From NCBI GenBank assembly GCA_003241215.1, contig QFOL01000037.1:1-20830 (forward strand): DNA of 20,830 nucleotides, in the 5' to 3' direction. Within the stretch, counting starts at the first letter, position 1. Every line of letters begins with the position of its first letter. Shown in pieces: positions 7,108 to 14,595 of the stretch. Made by a program: the position numbers and the translations under genes. Source of the stretch: Agrobacterium fabrum (GTDB lineage: Bacteria; Pseudomonadota; Alphaproteobacteria; Rhizobiales; Rhizobiaceae). The notes under the pieces were generated by a model. It saw only the letters and a list, made by a program, of their open reading frames with translations. It searched no databases and was not told the origin of the DNA.

Positions 7108-8436
7108 ATGCTCGCCGCAAAACGAAAAACAAAAACACCGGTCCTCGTGGAACGCATCGATCAATTCGTCGGCCAGGTCAAAGAGGCGATGAAAAACGAC
7201 GACGCCGCGCGAAACAGAAAAATCCGCGATCTGTGGGATGCCGAGGTCCGCTACCATTTCGACAATGGCCGCACCGAAAAGACGCTCGAACTCTACATCA
7301 TGAAATATCGCAATGCGCTGAAGGCCGAGTTCGGCGTCAAGAGCACGCCGCTTGCCATCTGCAACATGAAGAAGCTGCGCGAGCGGCTGAACACCTATAT
7401 TTCGCGCGGCGACTATACGAAAACCGGTGTGGCGACCTCCATCGTCGAGAAAATCGAGCGGGCGGAGTTCAACACCGCCGGCCGCAAGCCGACAGTGCTT
7501 CTGCGCATCGCCGATTTCATTTCGGCGATGAACGGCATGGGAACGAAAGAAGAGATGCAGGCCCTGTGGAACGCCGAGATCGGCACCATGAAGGGCAGAG
7601 CCCAGACCACGATCATCTCCTACATCACCAAATATCGTAACGCCATCCGCGAAGCCTTCGGCGACGAGCACCCGATGCTGAAGATCGCCACTGGCGATGC
7701 CGCCATGTATGACGATGCACGCCGGGTGAAGATGGAGAAGATCGCCAGGAAACATGGCGCGCTGATCACCTTCGAGAATTACCAGCAGGTTCTGAAGATC
7801 TGCGCCGATAAGCTTCTGTCGGCCGACCCCCTGATGATCGGCATCGGCCTGATCGGCATGACCGGCCGCCGCCCCTACGAGGTCTTCACCCAGGCGGAAT
7901 TTTCGCCTGCCCCCTATGGCAAGGGTGTTTCCAAGTGGAGCATCCTCTTCAACGGCCAAGCCAAGACGAAACAGGGCGAAGGAACGAAATTCGGGATTAC
8001 CTATGAAATCCCGGTGCTTGCCCGCTCGGAAACCATTCTGGCCGCCTATAGGCGCCTGCGCGAAAGCGGACAGGGAAAATTGTGGCATGGCATGTCGATC
8101 GACGATTTTTCGTCGGAAACCCGCCTGCTGCTCAGGGACACGGTTTTTAACCTGTTCGAGGATCTCTGGCCGAAGGAAGAGCTTCCGAAGCCCTATGGCC
8201 TCCGGCACCTCTATGCCGAGGTGGCCTTTCACAATTTCGCACCGCCGCATGTGACCAAGAACAGCTATTTCGCCGCCATTCTCGGGCATAATAACAACGA
8301 CCTCGAAACCTCGCTGTCCTATATGACCTATACGCTGCCGGAAGATCGCGACGATGCGCTGGCGCGGGCAAAGCGCACGAATGAACGGACATTGCAGCAG
8401 ATGGCGGCAATCGCGCCGGTTTCCCGCAAGGCTTGA
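7108..8436 (+). CDS. telA: Telomere resolvase (protelomerase) TelA
   Basis: A 442-residue protein that cuts replicated telomere junctions and rejoins each strand into a covalently closed hairpin, a reaction related to tyrosine recombinases and type IB topoisomerases. Active-site candidates fall where TelA of A. tumefaciens has them: R255 (GMTGRRPYE), K286 (GQAKTKQ), R366/H367 (YGLRHLYAE), H394 (ILGHNNND) and tyrosine Y405 (LSYMTY). The catalytic domain covers about 220-420. The N-terminal 200 residues are two related segments sharing LW-x-AE and YIxKYRNA. The start at 7108 follows CAGGGAG at 7094-7100 with 7-bp spacing; an upstream in-frame extension to 6940 has no ribosome site and runs through the acvB hairpin. 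It follows acvB by 201 bp in the same direction. Since it is chromosomally encoded, it acts in trans on a linear replicon elsewhere. Confidence 0.95.
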   Translation: MLAAKRKTKTPVLVERIDQFVGQVKEAMKNDDAARNRKIRDLWDAEVRYHFDNGRTEKTLELYIMKYRNALKAEFGVKSTPLAICNMKKLRERLNTYISRGDYTKTGVATSIVEKIERAEFNTAGRKPTVLLRIADFISAMNGMGTKEEMQALWNAEIGTMKGRAQTTIISYITKYRNAIREAFGDEHPMLKIATGDAAMYDDARRVKMEKIARKHGALITFENYQQVLKICADKLLSADPLMIGIGLIGMTGRRPYEVFTQAEFSPAPYGKGVSKWSILFNGQAKTKQGEGTKFGITYEIPVLARSETILAAYRRLRESGQGKLWHGMSIDDFSSETRLLLRDTVFNLFEDLWPKEELPKPYGLRHLYAEVAFHNFAPPHVTKNSYFAAILGHNNNDLETSLSYMTYTLPEDRDDALARAKRTNERTLQQMAAIAPVSRKA

Positions 8437-8473
8437 CGTTATAGGTCTTTCGCATTTTCCGGACGAAACCCGC

Positions 8474-8506
8474 TCCGCGGCTTTACTGGAAATGCTCGGC
8501 CGCGGA
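8474..8506. terminator. Weak hairpin between convergent telA and MFS genes
   Basis: TCCGCGG (8474-8480) and CCGCGGA (8500-8506) can pair over 7 bp with a 19-nt loop. It is the only evident structure in the 102-bp gap between the telA stop and the MFS stop; there is no T-tract, so a terminator role is tentative. Confidence 0.25.
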
Positions 8507-8538
8507 TTTCAGTCCTCCGCGGCCAGCCGTCTCGTTCG

Positions 8539-9825
8539 TCAAGCCCGCGCGTCGCCGGGCGTGCGGTAAAGCAGTGTCAGCACCGTCAGCATCAGTCCCA
8601 AAAGGGCGACCGAGCCGAAAATGTAGAAATTCCATTCAGGCGCCAGGCCCCTTTGCAGGACCACACCGCCGATCATCGGCCCGGCAATGCCGCCCAGCCG
8701 CCCAACCGCCAGCGAGAAACCGAGACCCGTACCGCGAATGTGGACCGGATAAAACCGCCCGACCAGAACATTGGCGAGAATCTGGGTTCCGATGGTGCCT
8801 GCGCCCGCAAGCGCGACGAAGGCATAAAGAAGCGGCCCCTTGTTGACAGTCAGGGCGAAGATAGAGACAGCACCGATGGCGAACAGGATCGCGACAACCA
8901 CCTTGACGTTGCCCTTGTCCGCAAACCGCCCGCCGATGAGGATGCCGATCGCAGCACCGACATTGAGCATGACGGAAAAGCCGAGTGCCGAACTGATGTC
9001 ATAACCCATCCTGTTCATGATCGTGGGCAGCCAGTTGACCATGCCGAAGGTCAGCAGCAGCGAGCAGAAGTGAATGCCCCAGGCATTCAGCGTCGAAAGC
9101 AGCCGGCCTTCCGAGAATAGCGCACCGACACCGCCCTTTTGAATTTTCGCATGCGGCACGATGCGTTGCAGGCCGTAGCTGTCGCAAATGCCGTCAGCTT
9201 CCGCCTGCCGGCCCTTGCTGGCCAGCCATTCCGGCGATTCCGGCAGAAACCGCATGAAGACCGGCAGAAGAATGAGCGGCAGACCGCCGATCAGCATCAA
9301 GGGCCGCCAGCCATAGGCCTCCAGAAGCAGGATGCCCATGACGCCGGAAATGATGCCACCGATAAGATAACCGAGGAAGGACAGGGAATTGGCCTGCGCC
9401 CTGCGTTGCGGCGGCGAAAATTCCAGCACCAGCGCGGTCACCGTCGGCAACAGCGCGCCAAGCCCGAGACCGGCGAAGAAACGCGTGATTTCGAAGGCGA
9501 GAAAATTCGGCGTCATGGCCGAGGCGACCATCATCGCCGAAAAGCCGGCGAGACTGAGAAGAACCACCTTCCGACGGCCTATGCGGTCGGCCATGGTGCC
9601 GGCAAAAAGCGCCCCCAGCAGCATACCCACCAGCGTCAGGGCGGCGGCGCGCCCGACCATGGCCGGGTTGAGCGCCCATGCGCTTTCTTTCAGGAGCGCC
9701 GGTGCGACCGCGCCATAAACGACCAGATCGTAACCGTCGAACATGATCATCAGGCCGCATGTCGCGATAACGCCGGCGGGGTTCTTCGTCCGCACAGAGG
9801 CGGCGCTCATATAATTCGTGGACAT
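8539..9825 (-). CDS. MFS transporter, aromatic acid:H+ symporter-like
   Basis: A 428-residue twelve-helix major facilitator protein starting MSTNYMSAAS. The start at 9825 is chosen because AGGCAGGA lies just upstream; the open frame extends 10 codons further without a ribosome site. Marks of the aromatic acid:H+ symporter group are MFDGYDLVVYG in helix 1 (28-38) and loop motif GALFAGTMADRIGRRK (71-86). RFLPESPEWL follows helix 6, a signature also seen in sugar-type MFS proteins. Related carriers (PcaK, BenK) take up protocatechuate, 4-hydroxybenzoate or benzoate; the substrate here is not determinable. No aromatic-degradation gene is adjacent. It is divergent from a MarR-family regulator, the usual arrangement for a repressed transporter gene. 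Confidence 0.88.
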   Translation of the reverse strand: MSTNYMSAASVRTKNPAGVIATCGLMIMFDGYDLVVYGAVAPALLKESAWALNPAMVGRAAALTLVGMLLGALFAGTMADRIGRRKVVLLSLAGFSAMMVASAMTPNFLAFEITRFFAGLGLGALLPTVTALVLEFSPPQRRAQANSLSFLGYLIGGIISGVMGILLLEAYGWRPLMLIGGLPLILLPVFMRFLPESPEWLASKGRQAEADGICDSYGLQRIVPHAKIQKGGVGALFSEGRLLSTLNAWGIHFCSLLLTFGMVNWLPTIMNRMGYDISSALGFSVMLNVGAAIGILIGGRFADKGNVKVVVAILFAIGAVSIFALTVNKGPLLYAFVALAGAGTIGTQILANVLVGRFYPVHIRGTGLGFSLAVGRLGGIAGPMIGGVVLQRGLAPEWNFYIFGSVALLGLMLTVLTLLYRTPGDARA

Positions 9826-10302
9826 GTTCCTGCCTTTCACGTCTGAACGCGCCATCCGGAATGGATCGGCATCTGCCGTTCAAGCGATAGCTCCGCGCGT
9901 ATCCGACGTTCTCCAACCTCATATGTGTCCCGCTCCTGTCAAGCCACATATCGCCGGCATCACCCGTCTTCGCACGGCGCTGAATCCGCTTTGACAGTCA
10001 TGCGCGGATGATTTGTGCCATGTATTTTGGGTTTCTGCCCGCCTTGTTTTGCCTGAGTTTGATGCTGCGCCTGTCGTTGCGGCTTCGAACCATGTTGATC
10101 GCGAAGTGCCGGTTCAAACATGCCGGTCTCCAAATCACCGACACTCTTCAATCACACCAAATCGTTCAGGGAAGAAACGTTAATCCGAGTTCAGGGCCGT
10201 GGGTTGTGGGGCCGAAGCTATTGAACCGGATGGATTGTGCCGGTACAGCCGATAGGCGCACTTCAGCAGTTGCGCAGACGGTTCTCAAACGGGGATTTGC
10301 TC
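9826..10302. other. 477-bp gap between MFS and MarR genes
   Basis: No convincing gene is seen. The region holds an inverted repeat near the MFS start (9921-9951), a direct 8-bp repeat GTTCAGGG at 10164-10171 and 10189-10196 upstream of the MarR gene, and short open frames on both strands without ribosome sites. It probably carries both divergent promoters and operator sites. Confidence 0.5.
9921..9951. promoter_or_regulatory. Inverted repeat overlapping a candidate MFS promoter
   Basis: ATATGTG (9921-9927) and CACATAT (9945-9951) are exact inverted arms around a 17-bp spacer. A minus-strand TTGACA (9942-9937) lies between them, directed at the MFS gene about 100 bp downstream. A good -10 is not evident. 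An operator for the adjacent MarR regulator is a reasonable inference. Confidence 0.4.
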
Positions 10303-10734
10303 GTGTCCTATCAATTCACCGATTCGGTACCCTACCTGCTCAACTGGGTGGGCGTTCGGCTTGGCGAGCGCTTTTCAGTGAGGCTGGCCTCCTACGACGT
10401 CACCCTGCCGATGTACCGCGTGCTGGCAGCGCTGAGGCAGCAGGAGAGCAAGACGCTGACCGAGCTGTCGGACATGGTGTCGGTGGAAATTTCCACCCTG
10501 TCGCGGCTCGTGGGCCAGATGGTCCGCCGCAATCTCGTCAGCCGCGAACGGCCTCTCGACAATGCGCGCATCGTGCGCATCACCCTCACCCCGAAGGGCG
10601 AGGAACTGGCCGATGAGCTCATGCCCATCGCCGCCATGTTTGAAAGAACCGCCATCGAAGGCCTCGATCCCGCTGAAGTGAAGCTTTTCAAAAGCATCCT
10701 GCGCCATATCGGCCGCAACATCTCCAGCCTCTGA
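10303..10734 (+). CDS. MarR-family transcriptional regulator
   Basis: A 143-residue winged helix-turn-helix protein. From the GTG start at 10303 it reads MSYQFTDSVPYLLNWVGVRL. The DNA-binding region spans about 52-99, with recognition helix SVEISTLSRLVGQMVRR (60-76) and a wing RERPLDNARIVRITLTPKG, all typical of MarR. Flanking helices form the dimer interface. The GTG is preferred since GGGGA lies 7 bp upstream and the resulting length is usual for the family; another in-frame GTG at 10237 would add 22 residues with no ribosome site. MarR proteins are dimers that release DNA on binding small, often phenolic ligands, which suits control of the divergent aromatic-acid-type transporter. Confidence 0.88.
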   Translation: MSYQFTDSVPYLLNWVGVRLGERFSVRLASYDVTLPMYRVLAALRQQESKTLTELSDMVSVEISTLSRLVGQMVRRNLVSRERPLDNARIVRITLTPKGEELADELMPIAAMFERTAIEGLDPAEVKLFKSILRHIGRNISSL

Positions 10735-10741
10735 CATCGAA

Positions 10742-10780
10742 AGCCGGCGCAGCCAATGGGCTCCGGCTGAAAGCAGCCGG
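10742..10780. terminator. Two overlapping alternative hairpins after the MarR gene
   Basis: AGCCGG (10742-10747) can pair with CCGGCT (10763-10768), supported by inner AGCC/GGCT pairing. The same CCGGCTG (10763-10769) can instead pair with CAGCCGG (10774-10780) around a 4-nt loop. No T-run follows. The site most simply serves as a transcription end for the MarR gene. Confidence 0.35.
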
Positions 10781-10875
10781 AAATCCAGGGCGCGCCCGAC
10801 GATCTTCCCGTGCAATGTACTTGCAACAAGCGGTTCCTATCCCTGCGGCGTGTCCCGCAGCTGAAAGGAATTTCC

Positions 10876-11265
10876 ATGTCCAACAGAGCCTCATTCGCAG
10901 TCCCGGCAGCAATCGCCCTTATCGCCGGCGCATCGATATTGCTGGCGGCCTGTGCCTCGACCGTCATGAAAAGCTATATTGGCGCGCCCATTACCAGCGT
11001 GATGCTGGATTACGGGCCGCCGGACAATATCTACAGCATGGGTTCCGGCCAGCAGGCTTTTCAATGGCGGAAGAAAAAGACGCAGGTCGTTGCCGGCTCA
11101 TCGAGCGGCGAGGTGCGGACAACACGGCGCGGCGAGCGTTACGAAGTGTCCGAAACCCCCGCCTATGTCGAGCGCATCGACTGCTATTATACATTCTACA
11201 CCCGCAATTCCGGCGGCGAATGGTACGTGACAAGCTTCCGGCAGCCTCCGCTCGAATGCGAATGA
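10876..11265 (+). CDS. Small lipoprotein of unknown function
   Basis: A 129-residue protein whose N-terminus has a hydrophobic signal ending in the lipobox LLAAC with C26, followed by AST, so it should be lipidated and probably sorted to the outer membrane. The start at 10876 follows AAAGGAA (10864-10870) with 5-bp spacing. The mature region begins SYIGAPITSVMLDYGPPDN, loosely like the opening of small periplasmic SmpA/BamE-type domains, but this is too weak for assignment. Two further cysteines, C103 and C128, could form a disulfide in the periplasm. The gene stands alone, 141 bp after the MarR gene, and ends at a strong terminator, convergent with a barrel gene. Confidence 0.8.
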   Translation: MSNRASFAVPAAIALIAGASILLAACASTVMKSYIGAPITSVMLDYGPPDNIYSMGSGQQAFQWRKKKTQVVAGSSSGEVRTTRRGERYEVSETPAYVERIDCYYTFYTRNSGGEWYVTSFRQPPLECE

Positions 11266-11318
11266 CCGTTTCCGGTTTTCACCCCGGCGCCGCATGTTTT
11301 GTCTTCCATGCTGGTTTG

Positions 11319-11354
11319 CCGCCGCTTCCATCCGGAAAGCGGCGGTATTCTTTT
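11319..11354 (+). terminator. Rho-independent terminator of the lipoprotein gene
   Basis: CCGCCGCTT (11319-11327) and AAGCGGCGG (11337-11345) form a 9-bp stem with a 9-nt loop, followed by TATTCTTTT. It lies 53 bp after the lipoprotein stop and 37 bp before the stop of the opposing barrel gene. Confidence 0.75.
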
Positions 11355-11391
11355 GAAAATTCTCCCTGGGCTCTGTCATGGGAGGGGCCTG

Positions 11392-12021
11392 TCAGAAGCG
11401 ATAGTTCAGACCGGCCTTGATGACGTGATCGCTGACATCGGTCTTCGACCTGCCGCTGGATGTGGTCGTGGCCACATTTCCCGTGCTCACATAATTATAT
11501 TCGAACTTTGCCGAGAGGCCGCCGCCAAAGCTCTGTTCGACGCCTGCCCCGACCAGATAACCCTGTTTCCAGCCATCGGGGCCTGTCACGCCGTTGCCAT
11601 CCTTGAACCTCGTCGTGGTCAGGCCGGCAGTGCCGTAAAGAAGCGTCTGATCGAGCGCCACACCGGCCTTCACCTTGGCCGCAGCCCGGAAACGCTCCCG
11701 CAAACGACCGTTCGGCACCCGCGCCTCGTTGCCGAGATAGGACCCCTCGAGTTCCGCACCGACGACGCCGGAACCGAACTGGAAGTTATAACCGGCCTGA
11801 ATACCCCCCGTCAGACCACGGCCGCTGGCCAGTGGGTTGAATTTCGGGGAGGCGACGCCGCCATGGACGCCGACATAGGCCCCGCCCCAGGAAAAGGCCG
11901 GCTGATTGCCGTAATCGAAGGATTGCTGCGTATTGTAGTTGGTAAGATCGGCGGAATAGGCATTGCCGGCAACCGCAATGGCTATAGTCGCCGCGACAAG
12001 CGATTTCTTGATGATCGGCAT
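11392..12021 (-). CDS. Outer-membrane beta-barrel protein, Omp25/RopB-like
   Basis: A 209-residue porin-like protein. It begins MPIIKKSLVAATIAIAVAG with a predicted cleavage after AYS (residue 23), giving mature ADLTNYN. The rest alternates polar and hydrophobic residues in strand-like blocks rich in glycine and aromatics (SWGGAYVGVHGG, GGIQAGYNFQFG, LSAKFEYNYVS), and the protein ends GLNYRF with a terminal phenylalanine, the usual outer-membrane assembly signal. This suits the eight-stranded family of Brucella Omp25, Rhizobium RopB and Agrobacterium AopB. The start at 12021 has GGAG 7 bp upstream; the frame extends to 12201 but that extension places the signal sequence internally. It is downstream of a two-component system on the same strand, separated by 287 bp, so it probably has its own promoter. 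Confidence 0.85.
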   Translation of the reverse strand: MPIIKKSLVAATIAIAVAGNAYSADLTNYNTQQSFDYGNQPAFSWGGAYVGVHGGVASPKFNPLASGRGLTGGIQAGYNFQFGSGVVGAELEGSYLGNEARVPNGRLRERFRAAAKVKAGVALDQTLLYGTAGLTTTRFKDGNGVTGPDGWKQGYLVGAGVEQSFGGGLSAKFEYNYVSTGNVATTTSSGRSKTDVSDHVIKAGLNYRF

Positions 12022-12308
12022 GAATGACTCCAGACGAAACCGATGCGCCATGGCCTGACGCCCCCAGGGTTTCAGTTTGCGTTGAAGAACCGGAAGCCGG
12101 TTCCCGTTCATCTCCTGCGCCCCGTCAGCAGACATGCGGATGAGCTCAGCAGATACGGGCATTTTCGCCGTGAGAATTACGCCTGCATTGCATGCGATCA
12201 TTTTTATTAGAAATAATTTATTTATTTAATATAGTTAGACTGATTTCTTTAACCAGATATTAAGGAATTTCGCCATCGGAACCAGCCCGTCGCGCAGAGT
12301 TTCACGGG
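12022..12308 (-). promoter_or_regulatory. Intergenic region upstream of the barrel gene, with AT-rich segment
   Basis: Between the kinase stop and the barrel start. The part from about 12195 to 12265 is strikingly AT-rich in an otherwise GC-rich window and includes minus-strand TATATT and TTAAAG-like elements, so it probably carries the barrel promoter or an upstream activating segment, implying a 5' leader of perhaps 150 nt. Tandem TGCAT units lie at 12184-12193. A 7-bp inverted repeat (AGCCCGT at 12284-12290, ACGGGCT at 12304-12310) overlaps the kinase stop and may be its terminator. Confidence 0.4.
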
Positions 12309-13745
12309 CTAGGCGGGTCCAGCCGCAGTGGCGTTCGAGACCAGGGACCGGATTTCCAGCCGCACGCAGAAGCCGGGATTGAGATCGAGGAACAGAACCC
12401 GCCCGCGATGAAGCTCGGCCGCTTTCTGGACCAGATTCAATCCAAGGCCTGCGCCCGGCGAATTGGCGTTAACGCGGTGAAACGGCTCGAATACCTGCTC
12501 GCGCTCCGAGGCGGGTATGCCCGGCCCCTCATCGCAGACCTCGATAACTCCTGCCGGATCGACGCGGATCGTGATTGCCCCCTTGCCGCCGGCGTGATCG
12601 ATCGCGTTGCGCACGAGGTTGACCACCGCCATCTCGATGATCGACGTCTGCACCGAGAAGATCGCCGCGCCTTCGCTCGGCTCGAAGTCGAACTCGTAAC
12701 CGGCATCCATGGCAATGGGGGCGAGGTCACTCGCGATGCGTTCGACAAGCTTGTTGAGATCGCGCCGCTCGGCCGGCAATTGCACCACGCCGACCGCCTG
12801 CATTTCCAGCAACTGATGCGCAACGCGCGTGAGGCGGTCGATATCCGCCCGCAGCTGACGGCTCAGCGCGTCATCGGGCAGAAGATCCGCTCTCGTCCGC
12901 GCGATTGCGATCGGCGTCCTCAACTCATGCGCGGCATCGGCAAGAAAGCGGTTACGACGATTATACCCCTCATCCAGCTTGGAAAGCGCAAGGTTGAAAG
13001 CATCCACAAGAGGAATGATTTCGCTGGGCACGCTGGAACGATCGATGCGGGCGGAACGGTTCTCGAAGTCGATCGATTTCGCCTGCCTGACCGTTTCCAT
13101 GAGGCCGCTGAGTGAACGGCCGACCGCGCGGGGGGTGACGAGCAGCGTCGCGATGCCCGTCAGCATCAACATGGGCACGACGGCAATGAAGATGACGAAG
13201 CCCAAAGCGGGCAGCACGGTCAGCCAGCGGATGGCGCCGTCGGCATCCTTTTCGAGATCGAGATCCATATTGATCCAGATACTGAGACCGTCATTCGGGA
13301 AACCCTTCTCCGTTCCGGCAATGAATTGCAGGCGTCCGGCGGGCGTATCGCGATTTTCCATGGTCGCCCGGATTGTTTCCGCAGCTTCCAGACGCGCCAT
13401 TTCAATGCTGCGGGGAAACTCTGCCGTCAGCGCGGGTGCGGGGATTTCTCCATATTGCAGTACGATCTTGTCGGCGTCCCGCGCCAGAAACCAGAGATTC
13501 GGATAGCGCTGTTTAAGCTCCGCCAATTCAGGCGTCGCCGATACCTGCACCCGGCCCTGCCCATCCCTTGTCACGCTTTCCGCAACAATGCGGACGGCCT
13601 CTTCATTGGCGCCCTCCAGTCGCGGATCGATGATCCAGATCCAGCCGACAAGCAGGATGACAAAGAGGACGAGCAGGAACGCCTGCAAGGCGAACAGGCG
13701 CTTCATCAGCCCCCATCGCAGCGATCGGTTGCGTTTTTCCTTCAT
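12309..13745 (-). CDS. Sensor histidine kinase
   Basis: A 478-residue membrane kinase. Helix 1 is at about 17-38, then a periplasmic sensor region of about 135 residues (39-174), helix 2 at about 175-204, a HAMP linker (about 205-262), the dimerisation and phospho-acceptor segment FLADAAHELRTP with H273, and the ATPase domain with N-box N380 (LVRNAIDHAGG), DEGPGIP (405-411) and GAGLGLNLV (431-439). This is a HisKA-type kinase resembling the TctE/QseC group. Its ATG overlaps the stop of the response regulator gene (ATGA, 13745-13742), so the pair is one coupled operon. The signal sensed is unknown. It is not obviously ChvG. Confidence 0.92.
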   Translation of the reverse strand: MKEKRNRSLRWGLMKRLFALQAFLLVLFVILLVGWIWIIDPRLEGANEEAVRIVAESVTRDGQGRVQVSATPELAELKQRYPNLWFLARDADKIVLQYGEIPAPALTAEFPRSIEMARLEAAETIRATMENRDTPAGRLQFIAGTEKGFPNDGLSIWINMDLDLEKDADGAIRWLTVLPALGFVIFIAVVPMLMLTGIATLLVTPRAVGRSLSGLMETVRQAKSIDFENRSARIDRSSVPSEIIPLVDAFNLALSKLDEGYNRRNRFLADAAHELRTPIAIARTRADLLPDDALSRQLRADIDRLTRVAHQLLEMQAVGVVQLPAERRDLNKLVERIASDLAPIAMDAGYEFDFEPSEGAAIFSVQTSIIEMAVVNLVRNAIDHAGGKGAITIRVDPAGVIEVCDEGPGIPASEREQVFEPFHRVNANSPGAGLGLNLVQKAAELHRGRVLFLDLNPGFCVRLEIRSLVSNATAAGPA

Positions 13746-14416
13746 GAAGCCAACCGGATAAGATAGCCGATATTGCGCACCGCCCTGATCTCCACGGTGG
13801 CCTCGGCCTGCGCCAGCTTCTTTCTGATCCGGGAAATATGGGCATCGAGCGCATTCGACTCGATCTCGTCATCCAGCGTATAGACCGCCTCGATCAGATT
13901 CGATCGCGTCACGATACGGTTCGGCCGTCGCATCAGGGCTTCCAGCACCAGATATTCGCGGCGGCGAAACTCGATGATGGAACCGGCAACACTGATTTCG
14001 CTGCTCTTCGGATCGATGCTCAGATTGCCAAAACTCACATATTTGTCGGAAACCGAGGGGCCGCGCCTGTGCAGCGCACGAAGGCGGGCGAGCAACTCCT
14101 CGATTGCAAAGGGTTTGGCGAGATAATCGTCTGCCCCGGCATCGAGCCCGTCAACACGATGGTCAACACTTCCGAGCGCCGTCAGAACGAGGATCGGCAC
14201 GGAATGTTTTCTCCGGCGAAGCGAGGCTACCAGGTTCAGCCCTTCGCCATCGGGAAGACGGCGATCCAGCACCAGGACATCGTAGGTTCCATCGCGCGCC
14301 AGAGCTTCGGCGTCGCTGATGGTGCTGACGTGATCGGCGAGAACATCCCGACGGCGCAGGGCTTCAAGCAGCGCGCGCGCCATTTCGGGTTCATCCTCAA
14401 GAAGCAAGATTCGCAA
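13742..14416 (-). CDS. OmpR-family response regulator
   Basis: A 224-residue regulator: receiver domain (1-115) with acidic pocket E7/D8, phospho-acceptor D51 (VLVLDRRLPDGEG) and K101 (DDYLAKPF), then a winged-helix DNA-binding domain (about 125-224) with FRRREYLVLEALMRRPNRIVT and ISRIRKKL. The proposed start is TTG at 14416, giving MRILLLEDEPEM, because GGGGAAAG lies 6 bp upstream and the domain begins there. An in-frame ATG at 14446 would add ten residues without a spaced ribosome site, and the frame runs on to 14578. It is translated with the overlapping kinase gene. Candidate targets are its own promoter and the barrel gene downstream. Confidence 0.92.
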   Translation of the reverse strand: MRILLLEDEPEMARALLEALRRRDVLADHVSTISDAEALARDGTYDVLVLDRRLPDGEGLNLVASLRRRKHSVPILVLTALGSVDHRVDGLDAGADDYLAKPFAIEELLARLRALHRRGPSVSDKYVSFGNLSIDPKSSEISVAGSIIEFRRREYLVLEALMRRPNRIVTRSNLIEAVYTLDDEIESNALDAHISRIRKKLAQAEATVEIRAVRNIGYLIRLAS

Positions 14417-14467
14417 TGACTTTCCCCAAAGATGGATTCTTGCCATCCCCACCACTGGTCGGTGAAT

Positions 14468-14485
14468 ATTGCAGCTACATTGCAG
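14468..14485. promoter_or_regulatory. Direct repeat upstream of the response regulator gene
   Basis: ATTGCAG occurs at 14468-14474 and 14479-14485, an 11-bp repeat period placing both on the same DNA face, about 50-70 bp ahead of the regulator start. OmpR-family regulators bind such tandem half-sites, so this is a candidate autoregulatory site. Function is inferred from spacing and position. Confidence 0.35.
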
Positions 14486-14595
14486 GAGGGCGGGAGCCAA
14501 TTCACCCTGTACCATCTTGCCGGATATAATCCGACCGGCATAGCGCCTGTTTTCACGATACGGGGTGTCATCTGGCAATATAGCGGCCGGCCGCG

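Noticed and set aside
7093..8289. 398-codon minus-strand frame across telA
   Set aside because: Antisense to telA, which has a full set of catalytic residues and a good ribosome site; the opposite frame has no motif.
10008..10616. 202-codon plus-strand frame before and across the MarR gene
   Set aside because: Its second half is an out-of-frame reading of the MarR gene and its start lacks a ribosome site; the first part is a short hydrophobic stretch without support.
12022..12201. N-terminal extension of the barrel protein
   Set aside because: It would bury the signal peptide 60 residues inside the protein; the start at 12021 has its own ribosome site.
14583..14594. Perfect 12-bp palindrome GCGGCCGGCCGC after the TetR gene
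   Set aside because: As RNA it can form only a 4-bp stem and has no T-run; it is equally explained by GC-rich composition, so it was not called a terminator.
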